Shown here: positions 1 through 9,200 of the stretch, one piece after another
How the letters are laid out: every line of letters begins with the position of its first letter
Position numbering within the stretch: the stretch's first letter is position 1
DNA from: Lewinellaceae bacterium
GTDB lineage: Bacteria > Bacteroidota > Bacteroidia > Chitinophagales > Saprospiraceae
NCBI GenBank assembly: GCA_020636025.1
Contig: JACJYQ010000012.1
Span: forward strand, 1-53,141
Direction of reading: 5' to 3'
DNA length: 53,141 bases
Translations under genes and position numbers: made by a program
Notes under the pieces: model-generated
What the model saw: the letters and a program-made list of their open reading frames with translations, nothing else
Database searches by the model: none
Told to the model about the DNA's origin: nothing

Positions 1-1
1 T

Positions 2-73
2 TAGTGGTCGGACGGCTGGGAGCCGTCTGACCACTAGCGCCTATCGTCAGACAGCTCCCAGCTGTCCGACGAT
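2..73. repeat. REP/BIME-like pair of related hairpins
   Basis: Two imperfect palindromes lie side by side. The first has 16-nt arms at 2-17 and 21-36 around a GGG loop; the second has 14-nt arms at 43-56 and 60-73 around a CCC loop. Each stem has one G-T type mismatch. The 25-nt core of the second (47-71 region, GTCAGACAGCT...) is the reverse complement of the core of the first (GTCGGACGGCT...) except for two positions, so the unit is an inverted pair of the same element. This is the architecture of REP/BIME repeats. No second copy was noticed in the window. Identity as a known family is not established. Confidence 0.75.
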
Positions 74-246
74 TAAGTTAAAACCAACGCTATTCAGTAA
101 CCAGCGTAGCAAAATGGCTTACTGTACAATATCCGTATAGTCAATTAATTGAATTAGCAAGGTGTTAAAAGCGTAGATTTTGCCTCGCACAAGTAGCCAT
201 ACAATCAGGACACTAATGAAAATCAGCGCATTCGATTTGTGAAATC

Positions 247-278
247 TTGTAATCGGCTATAATCTGTGCTTACCTTCG
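247..278 (+). promoter_or_regulatory. Promoter of the XRE/ScfR-like regulator
   Basis: TTG at 247-249, a 21-nt spacer and TACCTTCG at 271-278 match the Bacteroidota promoter form (TTTG at -33, TAnnTTTG at -7) with T to C at one position. The box ends 7 nt before the ATG at 286, so the transcript would have almost no leader. Confidence 0.6.
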
Positions 279-285
279 CCTACAC

Positions 286-1776
286 ATGGAATCCCCGCAA
301 ATACAGAAGATACTTTTTGGGCTGAAAGTCAGGCAATTTCGTCAGGAATTGGGCTGGAACTTTGAAGAAATGAGTCGACAAACGGGCATTTCCATCTCCT
401 ACCTGAATGAAATTGAAAAAGGCAAGAAATTTCCGAAAACTGAAAACCGGCAGAAGATTGCGACTGCACTCGGGTTGTCAGAAGCTTTCCTTATTTCACC
501 GGAACTTACCAAACAATATGCGCCTCTGGGTGATCTGTTGCGCAGTAATTTTTTGAGTGAATTGCCGCTTGACCTTTTCGGTATTGAAATGCAGCAGATT
601 GTAGAGATCATTGCGCGCGCACCTGACCGCGTTAATGCCTTTATTTCTGCGCTGCTAGAAATTGCCCGTGTTTACTCACTTCAGGAAGAGAACTTCTATT
701 TTGCAGCCTTACGGGCATACCAGGAATTGCGTTCCAATTATTTTGAAGAAATAGAGATCGAGGCGGCAGCATTTGTCGCAAAACACCATATCCCGGATAA
801 TGGCGGTGTTCCGTATGTGTTGCTGCTTGGATTACTGGAAAAGGAATTTGGATATAAAGTAAGGCAAAAAGGCCTGGCCGAATTTCCAGAGTTAAGGAGC
901 ATACGCTCAGTTTTTGTTCCGAAGAAAAAAGAACTACTGCTCAACGACCGGCTGACAGAACGACAACTTGCTTTTCAATTAGCCAAAGAACTGGGATTCA
1001 ATGTCTTAAAATTAAAAGAACGCCCATTTGCCTCCAGTTTTACCAAATCAAATTCATTTGAGGAAGTGCTGAACAATTACAAGGCGGCCTATTTTGCCGT
1101 GGCTATCCTCATCAACAGCCAGGCGTTTTCAAGGGATCTGTCGGAATTCTTTTCGCATAAGGAATGGAATGGTGATATTTTGTTGAAATTGATGAAGAAG
1201 TATCAGGCAAGTCCTGAAGTGTTGTTCCAGCGCTTCAACATTCTGACCAAAGATTTTGGGCTGGATAAAGTCTTTTTTCTGCGATTCATACACGATCTGG
1301 AGAAAGATGAATTTGAAATAGACAAGGAGCTCCATCTCAACAGACGGCATTATCCCCACGCCTCCGGAATTAAAGAACACTATTGTCGCAGATGGCTTTC
1401 CCCCGCGATGCTTCGCGAATTGCAAGAAGCTCAGCAGCAAAATGCCGATGACCTGCATCTGTTAACCGGAGTGCAACGAGCTTCGTTCCTGAATACTGAT
1501 GAAGAATACCTCTGTATCGCCATTGCCAAGCCGGCTTTGCCCACGGCCCACAGAAACATTGGCATTACGCTGGGGGTGTTGCTGGACGAGCATGCTAAAA
1601 AGCGCATTGGTTTTTGGAATGATCCTGCAATTCCCAAAGCAACCGTGAACATAACCTGCGAGCGCTGCTCAATCACCGATTGCAAAGAGCGCGCAGCACC
1701 ACCAACGGTGAACCATAGAAAGGAAGAAAGGAAGAAAATTCAGGAAGCGCTCGACCGCCTGACCAACCGGAAATAA
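286..1776 (+). CDS. XRE-family regulator with IrrE/ImmA-like and DUF2083-like regions (ScfR type)
   Basis: The 496-residue protein starts with a helix-turn-helix of the XRE/Cro type (about residues 13-70, VRQFRQELGWNFEEMSRQTG onward). The middle resembles the ImmA/IrrE region, and the C-terminus has a Cys cluster near residues 453-462 (CERCSITDCKERAAPP), as in the DUF2083 part of short-chain acyl-CoA-responsive regulators such as RamB. At the place where the ImmA/IrrE zinc motif HExxH would sit (about residue 231) the sequence is QLAKELGF, so metallopeptidase activity is unlikely; a ligand-sensing role is more plausible. Family knowledge suggests control of acyl-CoA or glyoxylate-type metabolism, but no such gene is adjacent. 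The next gene is 233 nt downstream on the same strand with its own promoter, so it is probably transcribed alone. The ATG at 286 is supported by the promoter just upstream. Confidence 0.8.
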   Translation: MESPQIQKILFGLKVRQFRQELGWNFEEMSRQTGISISYLNEIEKGKKFPKTENRQKIATALGLSEAFLISPELTKQYAPLGDLLRSNFLSELPLDLFGIEMQQIVEIIARAPDRVNAFISALLEIARVYSLQEENFYFAALRAYQELRSNYFEEIEIEAAAFVAKHHIPDNGGVPYVLLLGLLEKEFGYKVRQKGLAEFPELRSIRSVFVPKKKELLLNDRLTERQLAFQLAKELGFNVLKLKERPFASSFTKSNSFEEVLNNYKAAYFAVAILINSQAFSRDLSEFFSHKEWNGDILLKLMKKYQASPEVLFQRFNILTKDFGLDKVFFLRFIHDLEKDEFEIDKELHLNRRHYPHASGIKEHYCRRWLSPAMLRELQEAQQQNADDLHLLTGVQRASFLNTDEEYLCIAIAKPALPTAHRNIGITLGVLLDEHAKKRIGFWNDPAIPKATVNITCERCSITDCKERAAPPTVNHRKEERKKIQEALDRLTNRK

Positions 1777-1944
1777 TGGTCACAAACGATCAATTTTATC
1801 GGCAAGGATAGTTTCATTAATACACACCTGGTTCACGGTTAAGTTGAAAATGACGGATTTGACAGCGGTAGCAAATGAGTTTGTTTTTTAGCAAAAGGTT
1901 TAATAATTTATAATAAGTCCAGATAAAAACAAAACAGATTGCAC

Positions 1945-1952
1945 TACCTTTG
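1945..1952 (+). promoter_or_regulatory. -7 box of the imelysin/di-haem gene pair
   Basis: TACCTTTG is an exact TAnnTTTG match 56 nt before the ATG at 2009. No TTTG was found at the -33 distance, so this is a half-supported promoter. Confidence 0.45.
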
Positions 1953-2008
1953 GATCATTCAAATGTAAAAAACAATTTCGTGTATCAATTTCCATGTAAC
2001 ATCGCATT

Positions 2009-3169
2009 ATGAAAAAAAGCATTACCAACGTTTTCCTGCTCATTGCCGTACTGACTCCAATTGTAATCTCTTGCCACAAAACGCAAGAAGAAGATATTGA
2101 ACAACTAAAAAAAGAGGCCCTCAATAACTATGCTGGTCTGGTTCTAGCCAATTATGAAGATTGCTACCAGAGTGTTGTTGATTACAAGCAAAGTGTAGAA
2201 ACCTTTTTGCAAAACCCAACTGCCTCTGGTTTAGAGCAATGCAAATCTGCCTGGCTTTTTGCAAGAAAACCATACGGCCAATCAGAAGCCTTCCGCTTTT
2301 ATGGTGGTCCCATCGACAATGGCCAGGGCCCTGAAGGTCTGATCAATGCCTGGCCGATGGATGAAGTATATGTAGACTATGTAGTGGGCAATCCAAATGC
2401 CGGTGTCATTAACAATCCTGGCCAATACCCGGACATCAATAAAAACCTCCTGGTGGGACTTAATGAGCTGTTGTCGGAGAAATCAATTTTTACCGGTTAC
2501 CATACTGCAGAGTTTTTGCTCTGGGGACAGGACCTGAGCGCAAGCGGACCAGGGAATCGTCCGTATACCGATTATGTGACCGATGGTAGCGGTACTGCCG
2601 CCAATCAGGATCGTCGTGGACAATACCTCACCGTTGTCAATGAATTATTGTTGGAACACCTGAACCAGGTGCTTACACAATGGACAGATACCGGAGATTA
2701 CCGTCAAAAATTCCTCAATACTTATGAAACCAAGAAATCGCTTGGGTTAATTTTCTCTGGCCTTGTGGAATTTACAAGCGGGGAAATTGCCGGAGAACGG
2801 ATGTTCGTTGCCATCGACCTTCAGGATCAGGAACATGAACACTCTTGTTTTTCAGACAATACGATCAACGACCTCAAAGCGAATCTGGAAGGAGTCAAAA
2901 ATGTTTATTTCGGGAAATACAAACGGATTGACGGAAGTGAGCACTCAGGAAGAAGTTTTGCAGATATCCTTATAAAAATTGATTCAGATCTTGCCCTGGA
3001 GGTCCTGAATGCTATTGATTTGGCAGAACTCGAATTAAGCCTGATACCAGCGCCATTTGATCAAACCATTTTAAACAATACCACACCAGTTCAGGAAGCC
3101 ATTGATGCTTTGAATGCGCTAAGCGACCAATTGTACTTAGCAGGCAAAGCCCTGGGCGGCGAGTTTTAG
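2009..3169 (+). CDS. Imelysin family (M75, IrpA-like) lipoprotein
   Basis: This 386-residue protein begins with a lipoprotein signal peptide whose lipobox ends at ISC (Cys22), predicting a lipid-anchored envelope protein. Around residues 162-172 it has GYHTAEFLLWG, which fits the GxHxxExLLxG signature of the imelysin/insulin-cleaving (M75) family; the His and Glu of that motif are present. Members are linked to iron acquisition or iron-dependent processes (IrpA, EfeO relatives), but their real activity is poorly known and peptidase action is doubtful for most. The gene is followed after 24 nt by a di-haem oxidoreductase lipoprotein on the same strand, a pairing seen in other Gram-negative bacteria, so the two likely act together at the envelope. 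Start chosen at the ATG giving the intact signal peptide. Confidence 0.85.
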   Translation: MKKSITNVFLLIAVLTPIVISCHKTQEEDIEQLKKEALNNYAGLVLANYEDCYQSVVDYKQSVETFLQNPTASGLEQCKSAWLFARKPYGQSEAFRFYGGPIDNGQGPEGLINAWPMDEVYVDYVVGNPNAGVINNPGQYPDINKNLLVGLNELLSEKSIFTGYHTAEFLLWGQDLSASGPGNRPYTDYVTDGSGTAANQDRRGQYLTVVNELLLEHLNQVLTQWTDTGDYRQKFLNTYETKKSLGLIFSGLVEFTSGEIAGERMFVAIDLQDQEHEHSCFSDNTINDLKANLEGVKNVYFGKYKRIDGSEHSGRSFADILIKIDSDLALEVLNAIDLAELELSLIPAPFDQTILNNTTPVQEAIDALNALSDQLYLAGKALGGEF

Positions 3170-3193
3170 AACTTTTCAAATTCAAGGAAGGCC

Positions 3194-4597
3194 ATGCGTA
3201 GATTTCTGGCAGTCTTAATACTATGCTCTGTTGTTGCTTTTTCTTGTAAAAAGGAAATGGGCCTGCCCCTTGCCCGGGTTGAAGCAGATGAACAGTACAC
3301 AGGAGGCACTGCCGCCACTACATTCGATTTTGGTGAAAATGCCTTTGGTGTTCAGGCAAAATTTATGACTGCTGAGCAAAATGGTTTTTTCGTAACAGGC
3401 AATTCCTTTTTCCGTTCAAGTTGGATTACAGCACCAGGTTCTGTGCAAACACTCGATGGACTTGGGCCACTTTTTAATGACATTTCCTGCGGAAGTTGCC
3501 ACTTCAAGGATGGAAGGGCTCAGCCACCGGCCGGACCAGGAGAACCTCTTCGCGGTCTATTATTCAGATTGAGTGTTCCAGGTATGGATGCACATGGTGG
3601 ATCTCTTCCAGAACCAGTCTATGGAGGGCAATTGCAGGACAAATCCATTCTTGGAGTAAAAAATGAAGGACTGGTTTGGGTGAGTTATGAAGAAGAAAAT
3701 GGTGTATTTGGCGATGGCACCACTTTTACTTTGAGGAAACCGGTGTATGAATTTCGGGATCTGAACTACGGTACCATGTCGCCAGACTTTCAATTCTCCC
3801 CAAGGATAGCGCAGCAGATTCCCGGACTTGGTCTGCTGGAAATTGTACCTGAATCTGACATACTGACTTATGCTGATGAATTTGATTCAAATTCGGATGG
3901 CATTTCAGGCAAACCGAACTATGTCTGGGATGTTGAGAAACAGCAAACAGTTCTTGGCCGTTTTGGATGGAAAGCAAATCAGCCAAGTTTGAGACAACAG
4001 GCTGCCGGCGCTTTTAATGGGGATATCGGCATTAGCAGCAGTTTGTTCCCGGAGGACAATTTTAGCCAGGTTCAACGCCTGGAATATCCAAATATTCCGG
4101 ATGGTGGCTCTCCGGAGATACCGGATGAATCACTTCGAAAAGTTGTGAGTTACTTACAGTCCCTGTCTGTGCCTGCCAGACGCGACCACGAGGATCAGCA
4201 GGTTTTACGGGGTAAATATCTTTTCAATGAGATAAAGTGTTCTGCCTGCCACAGACCTCAGTTAAACACCGGGAATGGCGGCGAGATCAGCTCTTTACAA
4301 AACCAAAAAATATGGCCATACACCGATTTACTGTTGCATGATATGGGCGCTGAATTGTCTGACGGACGGCCCGATTTTCTCGCTACCGGAAATGAATGGC
4401 GCACCCCGCCACTTTGGGGAATTGGCCTGGTGCCTGTGGTAAACGGTCATTCTTATTTACTGCACGATGGTCGCGCCAGGAATGTCGAAGAAGCCATCCT
4501 ATGGCATAGAGGAGAAGCTCTGGAACCCAAGGAGAATTTCAGAAAACTGGATCTGGCAGACAGGGAAGCCCTGGTCAAATTTGTAGAAAGCCTGTAA
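3194..4597 (+). CDS. Di-haem oxidoreductase family lipoprotein (DUF1111/DHOR type)
   Basis: The 467-residue protein has a lipoprotein signal peptide (lipobox FSC, Cys18) and two haem-c attachment sites, CGSCH near residues 99-103 and CSACH near 349-353. Layout and length match the di-haem oxidoredictase family, formerly called thiol oxidoreductases and related to MauG/cytochrome c peroxidases. Haem would be attached after export, so it acts in the periplasmic compartment. The ATG follows the imelysin stop by 24 nt with AAGGAAGG a few nt upstream, a weak ribosome-binding-like sequence. Operon with the imelysin gene is inferred from strand and spacing. The electron donor and substrate cannot be read from the sequence. 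The last 18 nt hold the -33 element of the next gene's promoter. Confidence 0.87.
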   Translation: MRRFLAVLILCSVVAFSCKKEMGLPLARVEADEQYTGGTAATTFDFGENAFGVQAKFMTAEQNGFFVTGNSFFRSSWITAPGSVQTLDGLGPLFNDISCGSCHFKDGRAQPPAGPGEPLRGLLFRLSVPGMDAHGGSLPEPVYGGQLQDKSILGVKNEGLVWVSYEEENGVFGDGTTFTLRKPVYEFRDLNYGTMSPDFQFSPRIAQQIPGLGLLEIVPESDILTYADEFDSNSDGISGKPNYVWDVEKQQTVLGRFGWKANQPSLRQQAAGAFNGDIGISSSLFPEDNFSQVQRLEYPNIPDGGSPEIPDESLRKVVSYLQSLSVPARRDHEDQQVLRGKYLFNEIKCSACHRPQLNTGNGGEISSLQNQKIWPYTDLLLHDMGAELSDGRPDFLATGNEWRTPPLWGIGLVPVVNGHSYLLHDGRARNVEEAILWHRGEALEPKENFRKLDLADREALVKFVESL

Positions 4598-4612
4598 AAA
4601 ACCTTAATTTTG
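4580..4612 (+). promoter_or_regulatory. Promoter of the three-repeat T9SS protein
   Basis: TTTG at 4580-4583, a 21-nt spacer and TAATTTTG at 4605-4612 give a full Bacteroidota promoter. It overlaps the end of the di-haem gene and lies 22 nt before the ATG at 4635. Confidence 0.65.
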
Positions 4613-4634
4613 AATTGTTTAAAACAAACTCACG

Positions 4635-6128
4635 ATGAAATACATTGCTACTGTAACCTTGCTGTTGTTGTTCACCTTTCCTTCCCTCAGCCAAAAAATA
4701 TTTCACACAAGAGTTGATAAAACGGATATCAATCTCCGTGGAACGGTAGTAGTAATTGCCCAGATAGAGGTAGTGGCTCCTTCGGCCGGTAAGGTGATGG
4801 TTCGTTTCGATGGTGACTGCATTTCATCACCAGGCGACAAGATTATAATTGCCGCCAGCAAAACTCCGAATTGGGGAACTGGCGACAATAGTATCTTCGT
4901 AAAAGCCATGTCCAACGATTTGAACAGCAATGTTTTTTGCCACACCCGGGTATATGACGTGAGTGCCGGTGTACATACATTTTATGCAGTTGCCCAAAAC
5001 TATGTAGAGACACCAGGAACCGGTATTGCATCTCTATATGGAAGTTTTACAGCTGAATGGTTCCCGGAAATTTCCGGTCAGGCATTTGTGCAACACAAAG
5101 GAATTATAAAAGAAGATTTCAATGTGGAAGGTGCCCCTGTTGTATTGGCAACCCAAACCATTAACACTCCAGTTTCAGGCAAAGTTATAGTTCGCTTCGA
5201 TGGTCTATGTAAATCAAGCGATGGCGATCTGATATTCCTGGCTGCGAATGATTCACCAACTTGGGGATCAAATGAAGGCAGTTCCAGCATTGAAATTCCG
5301 GATGATGAATTCAACACAAATTCTTTTTCACACATTAAGACCTTTGATGTCACCCCTGGAGAACACACCTATTATGCTGTGATAGAAAACTATTATGAAG
5401 TGTATGGAAATGGCATTGCCTCGGTTTATGGCAGTCTTACAACCAGTTTTTATCCAAACCAGGAGGAAGTGCAGCCTGTCAATATGCCCATTGTGCAGAT
5501 TGGAGCCATCATAGACAACGGACCGGCAAACTTGGGTGAACTTGTATTAAATACCACAAAGGCCGGCAAGGTGCTGTTGAACTTTTCCGGGACCTGCATT
5601 GGATCCTTTGGTGATTACATAAAACTGGCTGCGAATGACTCGCCAACCTGGGGCCCGCACGATGGAAGTTTCGGTTTTGAGCCCTTCAGCTCAGACCGGA
5701 ACCGCACTTCGTTTTCACACACCCGGATGTTCGATGTCGGCGCTGGCGAACATCATTATTACGCTGTGGCGGAAAACGTGAATGAGTTCTTTGGAAGCGG
5801 ACTGGTAGTGGTTTACGGAAATCTAACTGCCACTTTTTTCCCGCAAGAATCTGTATCTTCAACAGAACCTGACTTCGTACAAAATTTCCGGTTGGCGCCA
5901 AACCCCGGGAATGACGTAGTGAGTATTCTTACCGACAATTTAGACGGCAAGGCGATCAACATTCAGGTTTACGACGAGAAAGGGAGTCTAGTAAAATCAT
6001 TTTATGGCCTCCTGCCCGAAGCAGATGGCAAACTAAATTTGAGCGTTGCTTCCCTGCAAGCAGGTAATTACTTCATAAAAATTGAAGGTGAATCTCTGTC
6101 AGGCTTGAGAAAATTCCAGAAGTTGTAG
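4635..6128 (+). CDS. T9SS cargo protein with three copies of an unnamed ~125-residue domain
   Basis: The 497-residue protein has an N-terminal signal peptide (MKYIATVTLLLLFTFPSLSQ). Three tandem homologous units follow at roughly residues 21-148, 153-280 and 285-415. Each carries a GKVxVxFxGxC strand with one Cys, a (P)xWG turn, an SHxRxFDVxxGxHxYYAV strand and a closing VYGxLTxxFFP segment. Such a beta-rich repeat pattern is recognisable by eye but I do not recall a named family. The C-terminus (from FRLAPNPGNDVVSI) is a type A T9SS sorting domain ending in a KxFQKL-like strand, so the protein should cross the outer membrane by T9SS. It sits 38 nt after the di-haem gene but has its own promoter, so a functional link with iron or cytochrome proteins is only suggested by position. 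Confidence 0.8.
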   Translation: MKYIATVTLLLLFTFPSLSQKIFHTRVDKTDINLRGTVVVIAQIEVVAPSAGKVMVRFDGDCISSPGDKIIIAASKTPNWGTGDNSIFVKAMSNDLNSNVFCHTRVYDVSAGVHTFYAVAQNYVETPGTGIASLYGSFTAEWFPEISGQAFVQHKGIIKEDFNVEGAPVVLATQTINTPVSGKVIVRFDGLCKSSDGDLIFLAANDSPTWGSNEGSSSIEIPDDEFNTNSFSHIKTFDVTPGEHTYYAVIENYYEVYGNGIASVYGSLTTSFYPNQEEVQPVNMPIVQIGAIIDNGPANLGELVLNTTKAGKVLLNFSGTCIGSFGDYIKLAANDSPTWGPHDGSFGFEPFSSDRNRTSFSHTRMFDVGAGEHHYYAVAENVNEFFGSGLVVVYGNLTATFFPQESVSSTEPDFVQNFRLAPNPGNDVVSILTDNLDGKAINIQVYDEKGSLVKSFYGLLPEADGKLNLSVASLQAGNYFIKIEGESLSGLRKFQKL

Positions 6129-6192
6129 ACAGTCACTTATTAAGCACCTGCTTAAGAGCTGCTAAAATCTACATGGCAGTTTATATTTAGCT

Positions 6193-6200
6193 TACTTTCG
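6193..6200 (+). promoter_or_regulatory. -7 box before leader ORF and helicase
   Basis: TACTTTCG followed by CC fits the window's TAnnTT(T/C)GCC pattern. It ends exactly 4 nt before an ATG at 6205, the start of a 15-codon ORF, and 48 nt before the helicase ATG. No clear -33 TTTG was seen. Confidence 0.5.
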
Positions 6201-6204
6201 CCAA

Positions 6205-6252
6205 ATGGGATTTTTCCCCTTTGCTGATCCATTGTCAGCCGTAAGTACATGA
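6205..6252 (+). CDS. Candidate 15-codon leader ORF coupled to the helicase gene
   Basis: ATG at 6205 opens MGFFPFADPLSAVST and stops with TGA at 6250-6252. The stop shares ATGA with the helicase start at 6249. The start lies 4 nt after a -7 box, the spacing seen at four annotated genes in this window, so it would be the first codon of a leaderless mRNA. The arrangement predicts translational coupling, with ribosomes loading on the leader and restarting on the helicase. The peptide itself shows no known motif. It could be chance, since short ORFs are common. Confidence 0.4.
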   Translation: MGFFPFADPLSAVST

Positions 6253-9200
6253 CAGAGTTACAACAACGAAACCAGGCATTCCGGGAGTTTCTGGAAACAC
6301 TAAATCCTGCCCAGCGCAAAGCAGTTGACAAAACTGAAGGGCCGCTTGTTGTAATTGCCGGCCCGGGAACCGGGAAAACCCACATCCTCGCTGCCAGAAT
6401 TGGCAACATTTTGCTGAATACCGATACCCGCGCACAAAATGTGCTTTGCCTCACATTTACAGATGCCGGAGCTCATGCCATGCGCACACGTTTGCTGGCA
6501 AGAATAGGCCCGGAGGCTCACCGCGTGAGCATTTCCACTTTTCACAGCTTTTGCAACCGGGTAATTCAGGAAAATCTGGAACTTTTTGGATACGGGGGAT
6601 TGGAGCCGCTTACTGAACTGGAACGGATTGAAGTTGTCAGAGATCTGCTTTTGTCACTTCCACCGGAACATCCCCTTAGAGAGGGCAGAAAAAACGTTTT
6701 TCAGTTTGAAGGGCATGTACGATCCCTGTTTGCCAACATGAAAAAGGAGGGTTGGACACCTGGCTTTGTCATAAGAACCGTCGATGCTTTTTTGCAGGAG
6801 CTTCCAAACAATCCCGATTACAGGTACAAGGTCAACACTAAATCGGCTAAAAAAGGCGATCTCAAACTTATTCAGATAAAGGATGTCACCGCAAAATTGG
6901 AACGCCTGAAAGCCACCGCAGATATTTTTCCCAAATACCAGTCTGCCTTGCAAAAAATCGGTCGCTACGAGTATGAAGACATGTTGCTCTGGGTAAATCG
7001 TGCCTTTGAAACCCACGAAGCCTTGTTGAGAATCTACCAGGAACGATATCAGTATATTCTCGTTGATGAGTTTCAGGATACAAATGGCGCCCAGTTCCAT
7101 TTGTTGAATCAGTTGCTGGATTATTGGGAAACACCTAATATTTTCATTGTAGGCGATGATGATCAAAGCATTTATGAATTTCAGGGGGCCAGACTGGAGA
7201 ATCTGGTTCAATTTGTCCAAAAATATAAACGTGGTCTGGAAGTAGTTGTCCTGGAGGAAAATTACAGATCAACACAAGGAATACTCAACGCAGCAGGTAG
7301 ACTCATTGCAAACAATGAACTTCGGGCTCTAAATAAATTGGAGCAGCACGTTGAGAAATCGTTGCGGGCACACATTGCCAACACTTCAGAACCCCAGGTC
7401 AGGCAATATGAATCGCGCTTGCATGAGTTGACTGATATTGTTTCCAGCATTGAAACTCTCCTAAAACAGGGTGTGCCGGCTTCCGAGATTGCGGTATTGT
7501 ACAGACGGCACAGGCAGGCCTTGCCCTTGCAAAAACTTCTTGGTAAAAAAGAAATACCCTTTCAAACGAAACGGCCTCTTAATATACTTGAAGTCCCGGT
7601 TATGCAGCATTTCAGGGCATTGCTTCAATATGTACACGAAGAATTACATGAGCCATTTTCAGGCGATCACCGCTTGTTCAGGCTGATGCACGCTGCATTT
7701 CTGGACCTGGATCCTTTGGATCTGGCAAATTTGGCGGCAGAAGCTTCATCTGTCCTTTCAAGTGCTGAAAAAGTAGCAAATGCCCATTATGCCAGTGCCC
7801 AGGATTTGTATCCCACGCGGAAGGCTGTGTTATGGAGAAAACTGCTCTCCGGAGAAACCAATCTGAATGCCTTAAAGCTTGATAATCCTGAAAAACTACT
7901 CACGTTTGGTAAAAAACTGAATCAGTGGATACAGGATGCCACCAATGTAAGTCTGCCGCATTTAATCGAAAGATTATACAGTCAAACAGGCTTGCTTGAA
8001 TGGGCACTGAATCAACCAGATAAGATTTGGTATCTGCAGGTATTGGCCAGTTTCGCTGCTGCTGTTCCGCAAACAGCATCCAAACGAAGATCCTCGCGGA
8101 GCAAGCACTTTACTGATCTTGGCTATTTTCTCCAGCAATTGGAAAACCTGGATGGGAACAATCTGCCACTCCCACTACGTCAGACTATTGAAATTGAGCA
8201 GGGAATACAATTGTTGACTGCACACGCTGCCAAAGGTTTGGAATTTGAACATGTGTTTTTATTTGATTGTGTGGAAGATTCCTGGGAAAACAATACAGGC
8301 GATACCCGCAATCGCTTTGCCTTGCCTCCTACTCTGACACTATCCGGAGAAGCCGATGCCCTGGAAGCGGCCCGACGCTTGTTTTACGTGGCTACAACCC
8401 GGGCAAAGTCTGGTTTATACATATCATTTGCCCAACAAAACGAAGATGGCAAAGCGCTAACTCAAACACAATTTCTCGATGAAACCCGAATTCCTGTAAG
8501 CTCTATTGAGGTTTTACAAGAAAAAGTCATTGATTCACAGACGGTTTTGTTAATGGAGGAATCAAAACCAGTGATCAATTTACCGGAGGATGCAGTCGTA
8601 AAGACACTTCTCGATCAATTTTCCATGAGTGTAACCTCCCTGAACCGGTATTTGCGATGCCCACTGGCTTTCTGGTACGAGGACATACTTAAAGTTCCTT
8701 CTACCATGAGCGAGGCAGCCGCATACGGGACTGCGATACACGGCGCCTTGCAAGGTTTTTTTCTAAAAATGAAGGCCGGCAAAAAGCATATCTGGCCCTC
8801 GTCTGACCAACTGGAGAAAATATTCCAAAAAGAAATCGGGCATTTAAGACCCTGTTTTTCAGAACATTCATTCACACAAAGGCTATCCCTTGGGAGCAAT
8901 GTATTGCGGCAATTTCACCAGGAGCAAATACCCTATTGGCGAAAACGCGCCATTGTGGAACGCAGGGTCGACCGGGTAGAATTCAAGGGCGTGCCACTCA
9001 CCGGTGTGATCGACAAAATAGAATGGCTGGACAAAGGTCTCCGTTTGGTTGATTATAAAACCGGGTCCCCTGATAATAAAAAGGCCCTTCCTCCCGGGGA
9101 GCAAATGCCGAATGGAGGAGATTACTGGATACAACTTGCTTTTTATCAGATATTGCTGGAAAACGCGCGTATTTATCCGGAGGCCGTGCAAAGCACTGCC

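Noticed and set aside
286..1776. Phage repressor or toxin-antitoxin regulator
   Set aside because: The length, the middle domain and the C-terminal Cys cluster fit a metabolic ScfR-type regulator, and no toxin or phage gene is adjacent.
6654..7220. 188-codon open frame on the minus strand inside the helicase gene
   Set aside because: The plus-strand frame there contains conserved helicase motifs; the minus frame has no recognisable domain or promoter.
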